A stretch of DNA of 64,000 nucleotides from Anaeramoeba flamelloides. Its lineage: Eukaryota; Metamonada; Anaeramoebidae. A program made the position numbers and the translations under genes. Positions 10,774-23,692 of this stretch are shown piece after piece. The stretch spans positions 5,332,001 through 5,396,000 of the forward strand of contig JANTQA010000032.1 of the NCBI GenBank assembly GCA_027625915.1, read 5' to 3'. Under the pieces are notes generated by a model. The model was not told the origin of the DNA and did no database searches. It was given only the letters and a program-made list of their open reading frames with translations. Each line of letters opens with the position of its first letter. The first letter of the stretch is position 1.

Positions 10774-13700
10774 TTATCAATTTATTCAATTCAAAATTGA
10801 TTTTTTTTTTTTTAGCCTTTTATTGAAATAAATAGGATAAAAAAGAAATAAAATTGATAGGGAATTTGTCTCTAAAAAGTAATGATATTTTTATCTATTT
10901 TTTTTTTAATTTGATCATATTTTATTTCTCATACAAGTTTTATTAATTACATTACATGGAATTTCTTTTTTTAACAAGAAATAATTTTTTGTTACTTGAT
11001 CAGAGGGTTTATCTTTTTTGATATGAAATATAAGATATGCTTATTGTTTTTTTTTTTTTTTTTTTTTTTTTGGTGTTTCACGTCAGGGATAAAAAATCAT
11101 TATAAGAATTGGTGAACTTGGTCTTATTAGATCTTCAAAAAAACTGAACCTAACCTAACCTACTTTAGATTTTGAAGTTTTATCATCATGATAACCTCTC
11201 ATATAGAGTATTCATAGACTTTTTCATCTAAAAGTCTTGAATACACGAAAAGCTAATTCTTTCATGTAAATGTAATTATTTCGTTTAAATATTGATTAAT
11301 TTTGCAAAAAAACTTTGTTTTTTGCTCAAAGAATTTTTTTTTCCAAGTGGAAAAGTCAATTTTATCCCTAAGGAGTAATTTGAATTATCCAATTTTTGTT
11401 AAAAAAAATTATCATTTTTTAATAGAATATGTTTTGAAATCTTATGAATTGTTCAGAATTACCAAGTCATTATATTAATCGAGTTTTTTATTTCTGATGG
11501 CATTTATAATATGTTATTTTGTCTAAAAACAAACCTATCTTCAAAATAATTTATTTTTTAAAAATGAATAAAAAAAAATAAAAAAATAGATAAAGATCAG
11601 ATCAAAACAATTACTAAATTTTGTTCTGATTTGATGGTGAAATTTAAGTATACTTTTCATCTAATCCAATAACAACCTTGAGGTAAATTCTCCTTTCTCA
11701 ATTTTTCGTTGTATCATATGTTGTTATAAAAATAAAATACTTTGGATATTATCTACTCCATTGAAATTTTATATTTGGAGAATCTCTTAGAAAAAATTTT
11801 CGAAAGTATCTGGAATAGTTATGGGATATTTCAATTTTTAAGGATTTTTTAATAAAATAACCAGTCAACCTTTAATTAATATTTATTAATTTGAAATTTG
11901 TTATCATTTTATTGTTCATCCGATTTCATAATTTTACACTTTGTATAAATTCTAACATTAAATGTGAATGATTTTTTTAATCAAGCACAAGATCTAATGG
12001 AAATTTATCTTTCTTCTTGAAAATTTAACTTTGTAACCTTAAAAAGTTTCTTTCAAAAAACTTTCTATTTGGATTTCAACAATATTTTCTCAATTAGTCA
12101 TTAATTGTTTGTTTATCTCTAAATTTGTAATTTGAATTATAGTGTCTAATAAGGATTTTTCTGTTCATTTCTTTTATTGTAATTGGATAAAATAAATTGA
12201 TATATAATTAATGATCCAAAAATTATTATTTTATTATTTTTACTAGAATATTTATTTTTTTAATTAAAGAACTGTAAAAAAAAGATTTTCAAATTGATTT
12301 AAACTATTTCCAAGAAAGTGGAGCAAATTTATTTTAAAATATCTCCATTAAACCCAATCTTCAAAAAAGTAATTAACTATATAAAATAATTAATTAACAT
12401 ATATTGGTTCTTGATAGAAATTCAATTTGTTTCATAGTATTGTATTAGTTAAATATAATTTTTTAAAATTTCTGATCTCAATTTTATCTGATATTTTTTT
12501 TGATGTGAAAATTGATGTTTATTAATACTTTATGATAATAAAAAAATCATTTTAATAACTTGTTGAATCTTAAAAAAAATAAATAGAATTGAAAACACAT
12601 AACTGCATTTTATAGTTTAAAAAATGATTTTTACCTTTTCCATATTTTTAGTTTTTTTATTGAAATTGGTTGTACATTGTTTTCACCAAAAGAAGTGTTA
12701 TTTTTTTTTTCATTTTTTGGAAAGATTTCAACAAATATATTTTGAAATAAATACAATAGTCATTGATTCAATCTCTATTAATATTAAACTTTTTTGGTAT
12801 TGCCAATTAATGAATACCTTCACTAACAAAGATGATTTTTTATCTAATTTCAAAAAAAAAATGACACCGCTTTTTTATAAATACCCTAATATTTTTTACA
12901 TCGACCCTTTTTATTAGATGTGGTATATTCGTGAAAAACTATAACCTTTCTCTAACAATCTGAACTTTTCCTCAAATATATTAAAAAAAACAAGTATTCA
13001 CTAAAAAAATGAGTATACCTGAAAAAGTATTTGTTAGTAAAAAAAAAAACAAAAACATTCTGAGAATGAGTCACTATATTCTGGAATTTGACATATTTAT
13101 AAGTAAAAATCTAATAAATAATTTGATAATTATTATTATTTTTGATTATATTTATTTTCAGAGATAATAAATAAATTAAAAAAAATAGAATAATTTCAAC
13201 AATATTTTTTGAGATAAATAAATAGTATGAATATCATTAAATTTAGATATAACTTTTTATAACTTTTGGGAGATAAGTGGTTCTCAAAAAAATAATTCAA
13301 TCTTGTTTTTGAAATTTAAAAAAAACTATGATTTTAAAAAAAATTTGGAATACTTTAAATGTTATAGTGGAAGATTTTTTTGAATTTTATAAGATATTAT
13401 TATGAAAATTAATCTCTATTTTATATCAAAATCCTTTTTTTATAATTTCTTCAAATATTTTAACTATTTTTTTTAATTTGGTTTATTTATTTTTTTTTTT
13501 CACATTTTAGTTTTTTTTAAGAAAGTCAAGTTGGGTTCATAAAAAAGATCGTAAAAACACCCAGAAACCCCGTAAACAATGATACCCTGTAATTTAATTT
13601 TTAATTAAATATATAAATCATCAAAAAACTTCTTGTTAGCCTTTTTTTAAGCAAATCTTCAGAAATAATAAAGATAAAATGTACATCTCAAAAACCTTGA

Positions 13701-14574
13701 TTCACTTTTTTTTTAAACTTGTTGATTGTATTTTTTTATAATTTTTTATTTCATGTTTTTATGAGTTTGGAATTATTAAATAGTGAATTATCAATAATAT
13801 TTAATAATTTTTTATTGGATATTGAAGAACAGTTCTTTATTTAACGATAAAAAATTATTTCAGGCGAGTAATAATCTATGATTTTGCTTTTTTTGATATT
13901 TTTTTTTCTTGATAGATTTAAACATTCTTATATTCATTGGTGTTTTTATCTCAAAGTTCTAATTGAAAATATTTTGAAATAGGTAATAGGATATGAATAT
14001 TAAATTTCCTTAAGAATGATTATTACTTCTTCCCTTTCCCAAGTTCATAAATGAAGAAACACATTATCTCAAGTAATATTAATATTATCAAAAATAAAAA
14101 AAATTAAACATTTACATAATATCTCTGAAAGTTCACCATTTGTGGATTTTGAGTTTGGTTGTAATTGTAAAATTTTATCTATTTGATTTTTTATTTCTTT
14201 TGGGGTCTGTTGCTCAGCACTTACCCCCGTCCCCAATCAACAAAGAAAATATTAATCACTTTCAGAATTTTCAAAAATCATTCTTTTCTTTCGTTTGTTA
14301 ATTTTTATTATTATTTTAACAAGTATTTTTTCCTTTTTATTGAAAAGTGGGGAAACCCCATTATCTAGTATTATATAAAAGGAATATTTAAAACATTACA
14401 ATGAAGATAATTTTTTCCAAAAAAAAAAAAAAAAAAAAAAAAAAAGATTTAGAACACACAAAAAAAAAAATAGTAATAAAATTATGTTTTAATTTATTTG
14501 ATTATTAAATTAGAATTAATGTATTTAAGTTAATAAGAATATTAATAAAATTAATAAAAATAGAAATTATTATA
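10774..14574. other. Intergenic region between convergent genes
   Basis: Lies between the 3' ends of the helical-repeat gene (+) and the RAD17 gene (-), so it should hold two transcript ends and no promoter of theirs. It is A/T-rich with T-runs and A-runs (a T24 near 11047, an A28 near 14418). I see no convincing exon. The longest open frame (12624-12917 +) looks like AT-rich noise. Confidence 0.6.
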
Positions 14575-17262
14575 TTAATCTGATATTTCTTCAATATCGT
14601 CAATATCTAAATAATTAATTTTTTGGATTTCTTCTTTAATTTTATTCATATTTATCTGGGCAACATTTGTTCTTTTTTGGGAAAATCGATGGGGGAATCT
14701 TCCAATTGAATTAATGATATTTCTTTGATAATTTGACATATTCACGGAATAATTAAGTTCTCTGCCGAGATATGGCATGAGGTCGAGAACAAAAGATCTT
14801 TTATTGATATTTCGTAAATCTAATGAATTATGATTTAGCATTTCATTGTCGTCTTTGTCTCTTGTTTTTTCAAACAAAGAAGAAATTTGGTGTTTATTTT
14901 TATTTTTTTCTTTAGTTTTTTCAAAAAATTTGACACGGTGGAACAATGATACAGAATATTTTTGTTGTTTATTTTTTAAGTGCATTGTTTCATAATTTGC
15001 GATTATTATGGAACGGGCGGAAATTCCAGAGAGGATGGTTCTTATTAACGTGTTTCTTTCGTTCCATAAGCGGGTGATCATCGTATCAGCTGTTGTCAAA
15101 TATCTAAACGCAAATGCTGCGTGTTCAATTTGTTCAAAATATGTTAAAAAGTTGCCGTGTAAATGAATTAAAAATGAGGAAGGTGCTAAATTAGTTCTTT
15201 CTATTACGTTTTCTGGGTCAAATTCCAATGGGCTCCATTCCTTGCTATCAATAAGAAAATTGTTTGAGATCGTGATTTCTTCAAAAGAAGTCGACGCGGC
15301 CGTAGTCGGTGTTGCTTTTGATTTTAATAAAGGTGTGCGCCTTCTTAAACGCTTTTGGTAAATAATTTTCCCAAGGGAATGGAAAATAGTGAGCCCGGCA
15401 TCACGACTAAATTGATTATTATCGTTATTAGTTTTTTCAAAATCATGGCTTGTCTTGTTTTTTAATTTTTTTTTCATTTTGATCTCGTGATTCATTTTTT
15501 TTAATTTTTCATTGTATTTGGAAACAATCCCATATTTTTGAGCCTTTAGATCTAAAGAAATTATTTGAAGTATGTTTATTGCTTGTCTAATATCACCATT
15601 ACTTTGCTCGATTATCAGTTTCATTGAAGTTTCAGAAAGTCTTAGGTTCTCAGCTTGGTTTATTTTTTTCATTGTTTTCTTTAATAAAGATGGCGCAATT
15701 GGGTTCATTTTAATTTCCGTGACCCCTTGCGATTGCAGCAGCTTTTTATCAACTAACCCCCAAACGCCGTGGTTATTTTTATTTTGGTAAAGCGATTTTC
15801 TTATGTTATTATTACTATTCCTATTTCCATTTCCATTCCTCATTGCAAATTGGTTCCTTTGATTGTGTGCCCTTGAATTTGAAAATGACGGAAACCAAAA
15901 TCCAACAGAATCAGAAACTATCAAAACTAAAGGAAAAATCCCTCGATACAAATGGTCAAACAAAAGATCATTAAACTGCGCTTTTTGTTCATACCCTACA
16001 AGGATCGGAAGTTCCTCAAGCAAAATAATTTTTCTTGGAAAATGAGTTTGTTGGGCGCGAGGCAGAGCTCGCGTGCCATATGTTTGCTTTTGGTTTTGGT
16101 TTTGGTTTTTGCTTTCTCTTTGGGGTTTGTAAGTTGAGTGTGTTCTTCTTCGTTTTTTTTGGTTGGCTATTTCTAACAATGGCCGCTCTTGAGTCTTTAA
16201 TTTGCTTTGCTTTAGCTTTTCCTTATTTGTCGTAACAATAAATTCTAATGGTTGGTACATTTGTGCGCGCGAAAGAAACTGCCCAAGCGATTTCAATTTT
16301 GAGTCGGGGTTAATATGGTAATTGTAGTTTTCATCACGAGACGACGAATCAATAGGTTCCCTCCATTCTGCGATTTCGCAATTGAGATCAGAGCACAGCG
16401 CCCGCACCAGGGCAGTTTTGCCGCAGCCCACGGGGCCACTTAGAATCAAGATTTGCCCTTTAGTATTTCTGCTATATCTATTATTCGTTAAAGAAAAGCA
16501 ATAATTTAACCAATTTTTCACTGCTTTTCTTTTCCCCGAATGGATCGATAAGTCGCCTTCACAAATCGGCGCATATTTGTCAAGAAATAATTTATTATTT
16601 TCGCCACTCCTTTGCTTTGTTAATTGGTTATTTAAATTTATTTTTGGTTTTTTCATGTGGCTCTTTGATCTTGACGTAAAACGAAGAGAAATTGGCTTTT
16701 GTTGGTGAGACTTTTCCTTGCCCCTCTGTTTAACTAGCTTTTGTTTTTTTCTTGTTTGTTTTATTTTTTGTTGGCTCTTTTTTTGATCTTGTTTGTTTGT
16801 TTTTTTTTCAATATTTATTTTTTTTTTTGTTTGAGTTTTGGTTTTGGCTTTTGCTTTTGTTTTTGTTTTAGTGTTGGTTTTTGATTTGAGTTTTGTTTGT
16901 TGTGATGGCTGAAAGGAAGGGTGGCTGCTGGTTGGCTGTTTGAATGTTGGAATATTGGTTCGAATGTTTTTACTCGTTTTTTTTGTGTTTGTTTTTTTTT
17001 GGTTTAAAATATGTTTGGATTGCTTCTGGATAACTCTTTTCTGATTCTTTTTGAGGTGTGTTTCTGATCTCGAAAATTGGTTTACATTTCCTTTTTTGTT
17101 TCCATTTAAATTTTGATCTTTCTTTTGTAAAAGTGATTGGGCTTGTATAGGACGGTTTGATCTTCTTTTTTTTTTCTCATTAATTGCTTTTTTTTGTGTT
17201 TTTTTCTTTGTTTTTGAAGTACTCATCCAATCAGAAACAAAACTTGGCTTATGAAAAGTCAT
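14575..17262 (-). CDS. RAD17: RAD17-type checkpoint clamp loader
   Basis: 895 residues in one exon with an ATG start. RAD17 replaces RFC1 in a clamp loader that places the 9-1-1 ring on damaged DNA in the nucleus and so activates the ATR pathway. The sequence shows a DKY motif at 228, Walker A GPVGCGKT at 276-283, Walker B KIILLEEL at 411-418 with acidic residues in the expected place, and the RFC-family NGDIRQAIN at 555-563. It then shows the RAD17-specific stretch RDAGLTIFHSLGKIIYQKR (about 620-640) and a collar region with ENVIERTNLAP and HLHGNFL. The tail is acidic (DIDDIEEISD). The first 227 residues are a lysine/glutamine-rich low-complexity extension much longer than in human RAD17, but SFVSDWMSTS near the start recalls the VTDW motif of human RAD17. 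Family assignment is by pattern recognition and is strong. Confidence 0.93.
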   Translation of the reverse strand: MTFHKPSFVSDWMSTSKTKKKTQKKAINEKKKRRSNRPIQAQSLLQKKDQNLNGNKKGNVNQFSRSETHLKKNQKRVIQKQSKHILNQKKTNTKKTSKNIRTNIPTFKQPTSSHPSFQPSQQTKLKSKTNTKTKTKAKAKTKTQTKKKINIEKKTNKQDQKKSQQKIKQTRKKQKLVKQRGKEKSHQQKPISLRFTSRSKSHMKKPKINLNNQLTKQRSGENNKLFLDKYAPICEGDLSIHSGKRKAVKNWLNYCFSLTNNRYSRNTKGQILILSGPVGCGKTALVRALCSDLNCEIAEWREPIDSSSRDENYNYHINPDSKLKSLGQFLSRAQMYQPLEFIVTTNKEKLKQSKLKTQERPLLEIANQKKRRRTHSTYKPQRESKNQNQNQKQTYGTRALPRAQQTHFPRKIILLEELPILVGYEQKAQFNDLLFDHLYRGIFPLVLIVSDSVGFWFPSFSNSRAHNQRNQFAMRNGNGNRNSNNNIRKSLYQNKNNHGVWGLVDKKLLQSQGVTEIKMNPIAPSLLKKTMKKINQAENLRLSETSMKLIIEQSNGDIRQAINILQIISLDLKAQKYGIVSKYNEKLKKMNHEIKMKKKLKNKTSHDFEKTNNDNNQFSRDAGLTIFHSLGKIIYQKRLRRRTPLLKSKATPTTAASTSFEEITISNNFLIDSKEWSPLEFDPENVIERTNLAPSSFLIHLHGNFLTYFEQIEHAAFAFRYLTTADTMITRLWNERNTLIRTILSGISARSIIIANYETMHLKNKQQKYSVSLFHRVKFFEKTKEKNKNKHQISSLFEKTRDKDDNEMLNHNSLDLRNINKRSFVLDLMPYLGRELNYSVNMSNYQRNIINSIGRFPHRFSQKRTNVAQINMNKIKEEIQKINYLDIDDIEEISD

Positions 17263-18455
17263 TTATTTAAAATCTCCAAAAAATTGAAAATAGAACAATG
17301 GAAAAATGAAAAAAAATGTAGTTTTAAATAAATTGTTTTTTTTCAACTATTTGAAATTCAAATCCACAACCAATCATATTTTTTGATAATACAACAAGAA
17401 TTTTATTTCATCAAACAGTCAATATAATTCCATTGAATTAGTAAAATTTGAAATATATTATGTTTTGAAAAAAAGTGATAAATTTTTTGGTACAATATTC
17501 AAAAAGTAATTACAAACACAAGCAAAAATAATGTAACTCAAAAGAATTTTAATAAGAAGTTAAGTGGGGGATTAAAACCTTTGAAGAAGTATGGGTATAA
17601 AAAGTAGATTTTCATTATTTCAATTTTATCTTGAGAGAACTAAGAAAAGTGCTGGAAAACTCAATAATTTATGCTAAAACTTAATCTTAGTAGAACCTGG
17701 AAATGTAGAATTATCACTATTTTTATATTGGTTATTTTATTCAATATTTTCAAATAAAGTAATTTTATCGGTTCCTAATTTGGATTTTATAGAAAATTCA
17801 TTTGGAAAATTAATCTTGATATTTATAGTATTTTGAAAAAAATTGATTTTTGATATAAGATTTAGAATGAAAAATTGTTAAAATAATAAATAGATCATTT
17901 TCACTATTGGTTTATCTTAATCAGAATTGAGTTTTTCCCAAGTGTTCATAAAATAATTCATGATTTTATATTAAGGTTTATTTCTAAAATTTGTTATTTT
18001 GAAGATTTGAATTGTTTTAAAAATTAATTTTGGTTAAGATTTAAAAATGTAGTTAACGATTAATAATAAAGTGTTTTGATTTTTGGACTTTCAATCGAAA
18101 GTATTTTTATGAAATTGGAATCATGATATCTAAGCAAGATAATATACTATCCAAGACTTAATATAGGGCTACAACTTCCGATTTGATTTCTTATATAATC
18201 CCAAATGTTCTGGTGAATTTGATCATTTAAACAAAGGTTCATAAATAAAATTTAAAAAGTTAAAAAAAATGTGTCTACATATTTTATAGGTTTAATTATT
18301 TTTTCATAACAATAATGAAATAGTTTGTAAAATCAATATTATTTCCAAATTCAATTTCAAGTATAGTATTTTTATTCTTTCAACGATTTAAACTTGTGGT
18401 TAAATTCTGAATTTTTTTTTTTTACAATTTTTATATAAACTCTTTTTCAAAAAAA

Positions 18456-19140
18456 AATGTACACGTCTCAAATCATCAATACCATTACATTTGATTGTTG
18501 AATAAGAGAATTACTTATTAGTGATTTTCATTTTAATTATTCATTTTTTCATTATGTTTTTTTTATTTATAGATATTGAATAGTTAAAAATGAAAAAACA
18601 AGAGAAGAAGAAACCAATTTGGAAATAATCTACCAGTGTATAAATTGAAACAGTTTAAGTTTGATTTCGAATGAGCTAGATTTAGGGATTAAGAAAGACT
18701 ATTATTGGATTGATATATGGAACAAAGAAAAAAGAGAAATAAAGAAAATACATTCAAACAAAATACCCAGATTAATTGAATCTTTTCTTGAAAATTAGAC
18801 TTTAAAGAACAAAAGTTTGATGTCTAAAGAATTATCAATAAAATGTCGAGAACTTTTTTCCCAATTTACCTTTTTCAACTGTTGATATTGATTTTATAAT
18901 ATTCTTCCCCCCTACAGTTTACAAAATGAGATTTCTCATTTCAAATAAAAGTACACATCAATTTTTAAAATAATTAATTTTAATTTTTATTGCTTTGTTT
19001 TAATGAGTTTTAAAGATTTAGTTGAGTTTTTTTTAGTTTTTAAAGATTTTATTCGATTTTGGAATGATACTACAATTAATTTGATTCAATTATGATAATT
19101 CTTGAAATCTTTTGTGCCCTTTTATTTGAAAAAAAGTTTC
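18456..19140 (+). repeat. 690-bp dispersed noncoding repeat, copy 1
   Basis: Matches 47988-48680 in the same direction over almost its full length. Shared blocks are AGAGAATTACTTATTAGTGA-like, GAATTAAGAAAGACTATTATTG, CAAACAAAATACCCA, AGTTTGATGTSTAAAGAAT and AAATGAGATTTCTCATTTCA. By eye the copies agree at roughly four of five positions. There is no long ORF and no terminal inverted repeat that I can see. Confidence 0.75.
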
Positions 19141-20589
19141 GTTTGATGTTTATTTTAATCATTTCACAATAATTTATTATAGTAATCAAAAAAAATGTAG
19201 TAATATTTTGAAACAGATTAAAAACACTTTTTCTGAAGTAATTTTTTTGATAAATTTTTTTACCAAAACTGGTTATCTAATTATTTTGAAAATGGTAAGT
19301 TTCAATACCAAAAAACAACAAAATTTTTATTCAAACTTTTATATTTGATAAAGAAATCAATTTCTTCAAATATTCTTTAACAATGATATTAAAACACCTT
19401 TTTTTTATATTTTATCTTAAATATTCCGATATTGCAAACAGTAATTTTTTATGGTTTTGGTTATTATTTAGTTTTTTTTTTATTACTTTTTTGAACTTTA
19501 CTTTCTTTGATTTATCTTTATTTAAAGTGATTTACAGACTTAAAGGTATAAAGTAATATTTAAAGGTCATTTTGTAGATGTCAAAACATGTTATTATTTT
19601 AATGAGTTAATGACTTGAAAATTCTAATTTTTTATTAGGTGGTTTTGATTTTTTTTTTTTTTTATCTCTTATTTTTTTATTAAAATAATTAAATTTAAAA
19701 TAAAAAATGTTTGAAACTCCAAATTAACCTTAAAAAAAGGTGATAATACACAATTTGTTTCAAAATGAAGTTATATTCTCAAAAAATCTTTTTTATAGCA
19801 ATTTTATTTTCCCAAAATGAAATGTCAAATTTTGGAATTATAATTAATAATTTTGGAATTTTTTTAAAAATTTATTTTTTTGGAATATTTAAAGTTTTTT
19901 CAATATTTCTTCAATTGGATCTCAATTATAATCCGAATTTTATTATTTCTTTTATTTCTTTTTTTTTTTTCTTTTTTTGGAAATTAAATATTTATTCCTA
20001 TTAGGAGATTTATATATACAATTAAAATTCCTATTTTTATCAAGAAACATTCAGAAAATATCCACAAGTTAATTAAAATTGAGCTAACTTGATTTGAATT
20101 TTGATTAGTATAAATTTGTAATATATCAATATCTGATTTTATTGTGTTACTATTCAATAGTATGGTTCGCCTTTAAGGGTAACATGATAAAGTATTAATA
20201 TTATGTGATTTCAGATATTTTCTATTTTGAATTTTGTTTTTGTCAAGTAACAAAAAATTTTGATCAACTAAGAAACCTAGAAAAGGTAAATTGTTTTTGC
20301 AGAATAAATTTATTTTTTCATTTTTTTAAGAAAAAAAACTATTATCAATTGATACATTTCAAATTAAATTTAAAATAAACTAAATGCTAAAAAGTTGAAC
20401 ATGGTTTAAGCAGTTGAAAAAATAACAATGCTTACTTTAAATTCAATTTGGAAATAATTTAATTTTACCAACTATTTTTTCAGTTTTTCTCCTTTCTTTT
20501 TTGGTTTGATTTCATTTCTCCATTTCCATTTAAGTAATTTGTGTACAATTTAGATCTGTGAATTTTTTTTCAATGTTTGATAGAATTTT

Positions 20590-20925
20590 AGTGTCGAGTT
20601 AATTCAATAGAAAAATAATAGACAATTATTTGATGTTATCTTAAAATTTGATCGATCAACAATTGTTGGTGAAATTTCAACAAATTTACCAATACATTTT
20701 TTTTTTTCCGCTCGTTTCATTATTTTAGACACACTGGTTTTAAATTTTTTCAGTTTATATTTTTTTTTCTTTTATTTGGATGAAAGTGATTACTTAAAAA
20801 ACAATTAATACAGGGTTAACTTAAATGGAGTTTTATATTACTTTTGGAAAAATTATAATAAATTGAGTTTTTTTTTTTGGTCTATTTTTGATTTTGGGTG
20901 TGTCCAAATTTTTGAAATAGGATAT
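20590..20925 (-). mobile_element. TGTCCAAA-family element, copy 2 (reverse)
   Basis: The sequence from TTGATCGATCAACAATTGTT to GGGTGTGTCCAAATTTTTGA is the reverse complement of the left part of the copy at 62068-62590. It includes the shared CTCGTTTCATTATTTT and TTATTTGGATGAAAGTGATT blocks. No ORF. Confidence 0.65.
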
Positions 20926-21392
20926 ATTTACATCGTTTATCTTTTACATCATTACTACACTATAATTGGTGTTTATTGCTAGGTTATAAATGTGAAGGGT
21001 TTTTTTTTTTTTTTTGTGATAATTCTTTTGGTTTTAGAAAAATTAGATTTATTAACCATATTGAAAAATGGTAGTATTGTTTCAATATGTATATTTTAAA
21101 CATTATTTTTTAAAAATCAATTAAAGTTTAATTAATAAATTGTTTTTTTTTCTAAAATTTAATTTTTTCAATATAATATTTTCATGAAGATTTTTCGAAA
21201 TTCGGTATTTTTATATTCAAATTTCTAATTTTTTTTTTTTTTAAACAAAATGATCTGAATTGTTCTAACGATTCTTGTGAATATGTCAAAACAATTATTA
21301 AAAAGGTATATATCTACTTGAAAATTTTACATTTTTTTTTTATATTTTTAAAATGAGAAAATGTTTTTTTTTATTCTATTCCGGGGGTGGGG

Positions 21393-21695
21393 GTATAAAT
21401 TACACTCTATTTACCCTTGTACTTTTATTTTGTTTGAGGAATTTTAGCATAAAATCCTAGATTTCATGATTATTAATTAATGAAAATAATTTCAAACTGG
21501 TTTAATTTAAAATTAATTCATGAAGATTTATTTCTTTTAATTTATTATGAAAAATTAATCTATAATTTTCATCAAAATGATATATCCATAAAAAATGATC
21601 AATTTTTTCTATAATTTCCTTCTTTTTATACTTTAAACGTATATTACAAATTTGTTTGAGTTTTTATTGATTACATAATAATATCTATTTAAGCA
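21393..21695 (-). repeat. Dispersed repeat with decayed minus-strand reading frame, copy 2
   Basis: Counterpart of 3062-3905 (see there). The minus strand still reads LKYKKKEIIEKIDHF in a frame interrupted by stops, so this copy is not functional. Confidence 0.5.
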
Positions 21696-23692
21696 ATTAA
21701 TAAATTTCCTGAATTTTATAATTGTTAGGTTGATGGACAATGTATATATTTTTGGGGTTTAGTTACATAATTTTTATATTTAATTATTGTGAAATAGTTT
21801 TGGGAGAGTCGACAAATGTTTACCGAGTAATATAGAATAATTACCTTTTTTTTTTTTTTTTTGAAATTAAAAAAACCTAATGGGGATTTTCTTGGGGTTA
21901 TCTGTTTTGTCTGTGAAGGGTTCTAGGTTTTTTTTTAGGTTTTTTATTTTATTTGTGAAGTGTTCGGGGTTTTTTTTACTTTTTGAAATAAACCGAAAAT
22001 ATATTAAAAAAATTTGGTTTATTTCAAATAGTAAAAACAAACTAACGAAAATCTATTGATTTTGTAAATAAAAAGAAAACGCAAGAATACCGAAATGTGC
22101 GTATTTTTTTAATTTAAATAATCAAGAGAAAACTGAAGAAATTATCTTTTTGGTTTTTAACATCAAAGAGAATCAAAAAAGAAGGTACCCAGTTTATTCA
22201 GAACACAAAAGAATCGAGCAAAATAAATAACTATTTGACAAAAAAAAAAACAGCAAGATTTTTAATTGGTTACCAAAGTGAAAACAAAAAGTAAAATTAA
22301 TTAAAAGAAGAAATAAATAAATTTTAAAGAAGATTTCATATATTTATTTGAAACAAAAATATAAAAAATTTTCAATATTCTTGATTATCCAGAAAAGTAA
22401 ATTGAAAGATCTCTAAAATAATCAAATTTTTTCACAAATTGAAAATGAGATACAAACGAAATAAAAGCTTTTACCAAAAGATAGTTTCAACAAATTTTTG
22501 ATTGTGTTGTGTTGGCTGTTCTGACAATATCTTTGATTTTTTTTTATTAATAGATCTTACTCTTAATTTTATCAAGTTTTCCAATTAAAAATCACTTTTT
22601 GGGTTTTTTTTTTTTTCCTGACAGCAAAATTTGTTTACAAACCGAAAGTTATTCTTGGACTTTAATAAGTAAATGTCAAAATTTATCTTTTTTGAAAAAT
22701 TTTTTAAATAATCGAAAATTTTTGTGTAAAAAAAGAATTGAGAGTATTCAAAAATGAATGTTTGAAGACTAATTCAATGTTTGTTTTTATATTACCTGAT
22801 CGACCAACAACGAGAATGTTTTGATGTTGTCATTTGTGATAAATAGGAAAACTTTATTGCTTTTTAAATTTTTTATTTTACTGAAATGAGTTTTATCTGA
22901 ACAAAGTTGAACTTTGTTTGGTATGTTTCATTAAAAAGACAAAACAAATCTCAAGTTCAAATTTTTTTTATTTTTAATAGGCATTTGTTCATTTTTATTT
23001 TTTTACTTCATTAAATTAATTCATTTAAAGCCACTTAATGTGGAGTAGAGAAGTGTGAAATATTTGAGGTTTATTCAGATTTCTGGTATATTTTGTAAAA
23101 TCAGGTTTAAAAATAAATAAAAAAAAGAAAAGTGTTTGAATAGCAAATTAGTCTGTTAAAAACTTTTTTTTTTTTCTGTTTCTTTTCTTTTTCTTATTGA
23201 GTTCTTCAATTCGTCTCTTTAAAATAAAAAATTATTATATTTTTTTTTTACCTAAAAAATAAAATCAAACTCATACCCCTGATATCCTTTCATCTGAAAC
23301 AAGAAGAAATTTGAAATTTAATTCCAAATTGTTAAAAAATGTTTTTTTTGGAATTAAAGAGAAAATTTAGGATTGAAAATTTGGTTTCAAAAATTGATCT
23401 TTTTATAAACTGTTTAAAAATAAAAGAAAACCATAAGAAGCCCTCAAATTTCTGATACTTTGATTTTTCTTCATAATCCAAATCTTTTAATTGAGAATTA
23501 AATTTATTGATTTTTCCTTCTTTTGATTAACCCTGAACTGTTGTTTGTTTGATTTATAATTTGACAAATTTCTTTCATTGAAAAATCACTTTTAAAACTT
23601 TTTTGTTATTAAATTAATCATTAATTTTTGATTTCTCTTTTTTAATTATTATTATTTATTCAAAAAAAATTTTTTCACTGACAAAACTCAAA

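Larger units (their letters stand above)
17263..23692. other. 6.4-kb intergenic region between divergent genes
   Basis: Should contain the promoter of RAD17 (left end) and of the small secreted protein (right end). It holds a 690-bp dispersed repeat (18456-19140), a reverse copy of the TGTCCAAA family (20590-20925), a copy of the repeat with the decayed frame (21393-21695), a composite-repeat fragment (21855-22000) and many T-runs. No convincing exon was found. An open frame at 19765-20004 (+) is hydrophobic AT noise. Confidence 0.6.

Noticed and set aside
12624-12917. 97-codon open frame with ATG in the intergenic region
   Set aside because: F/I/L/Y/K composition is what A/T-rich noise gives; no family resemblance or splice context.
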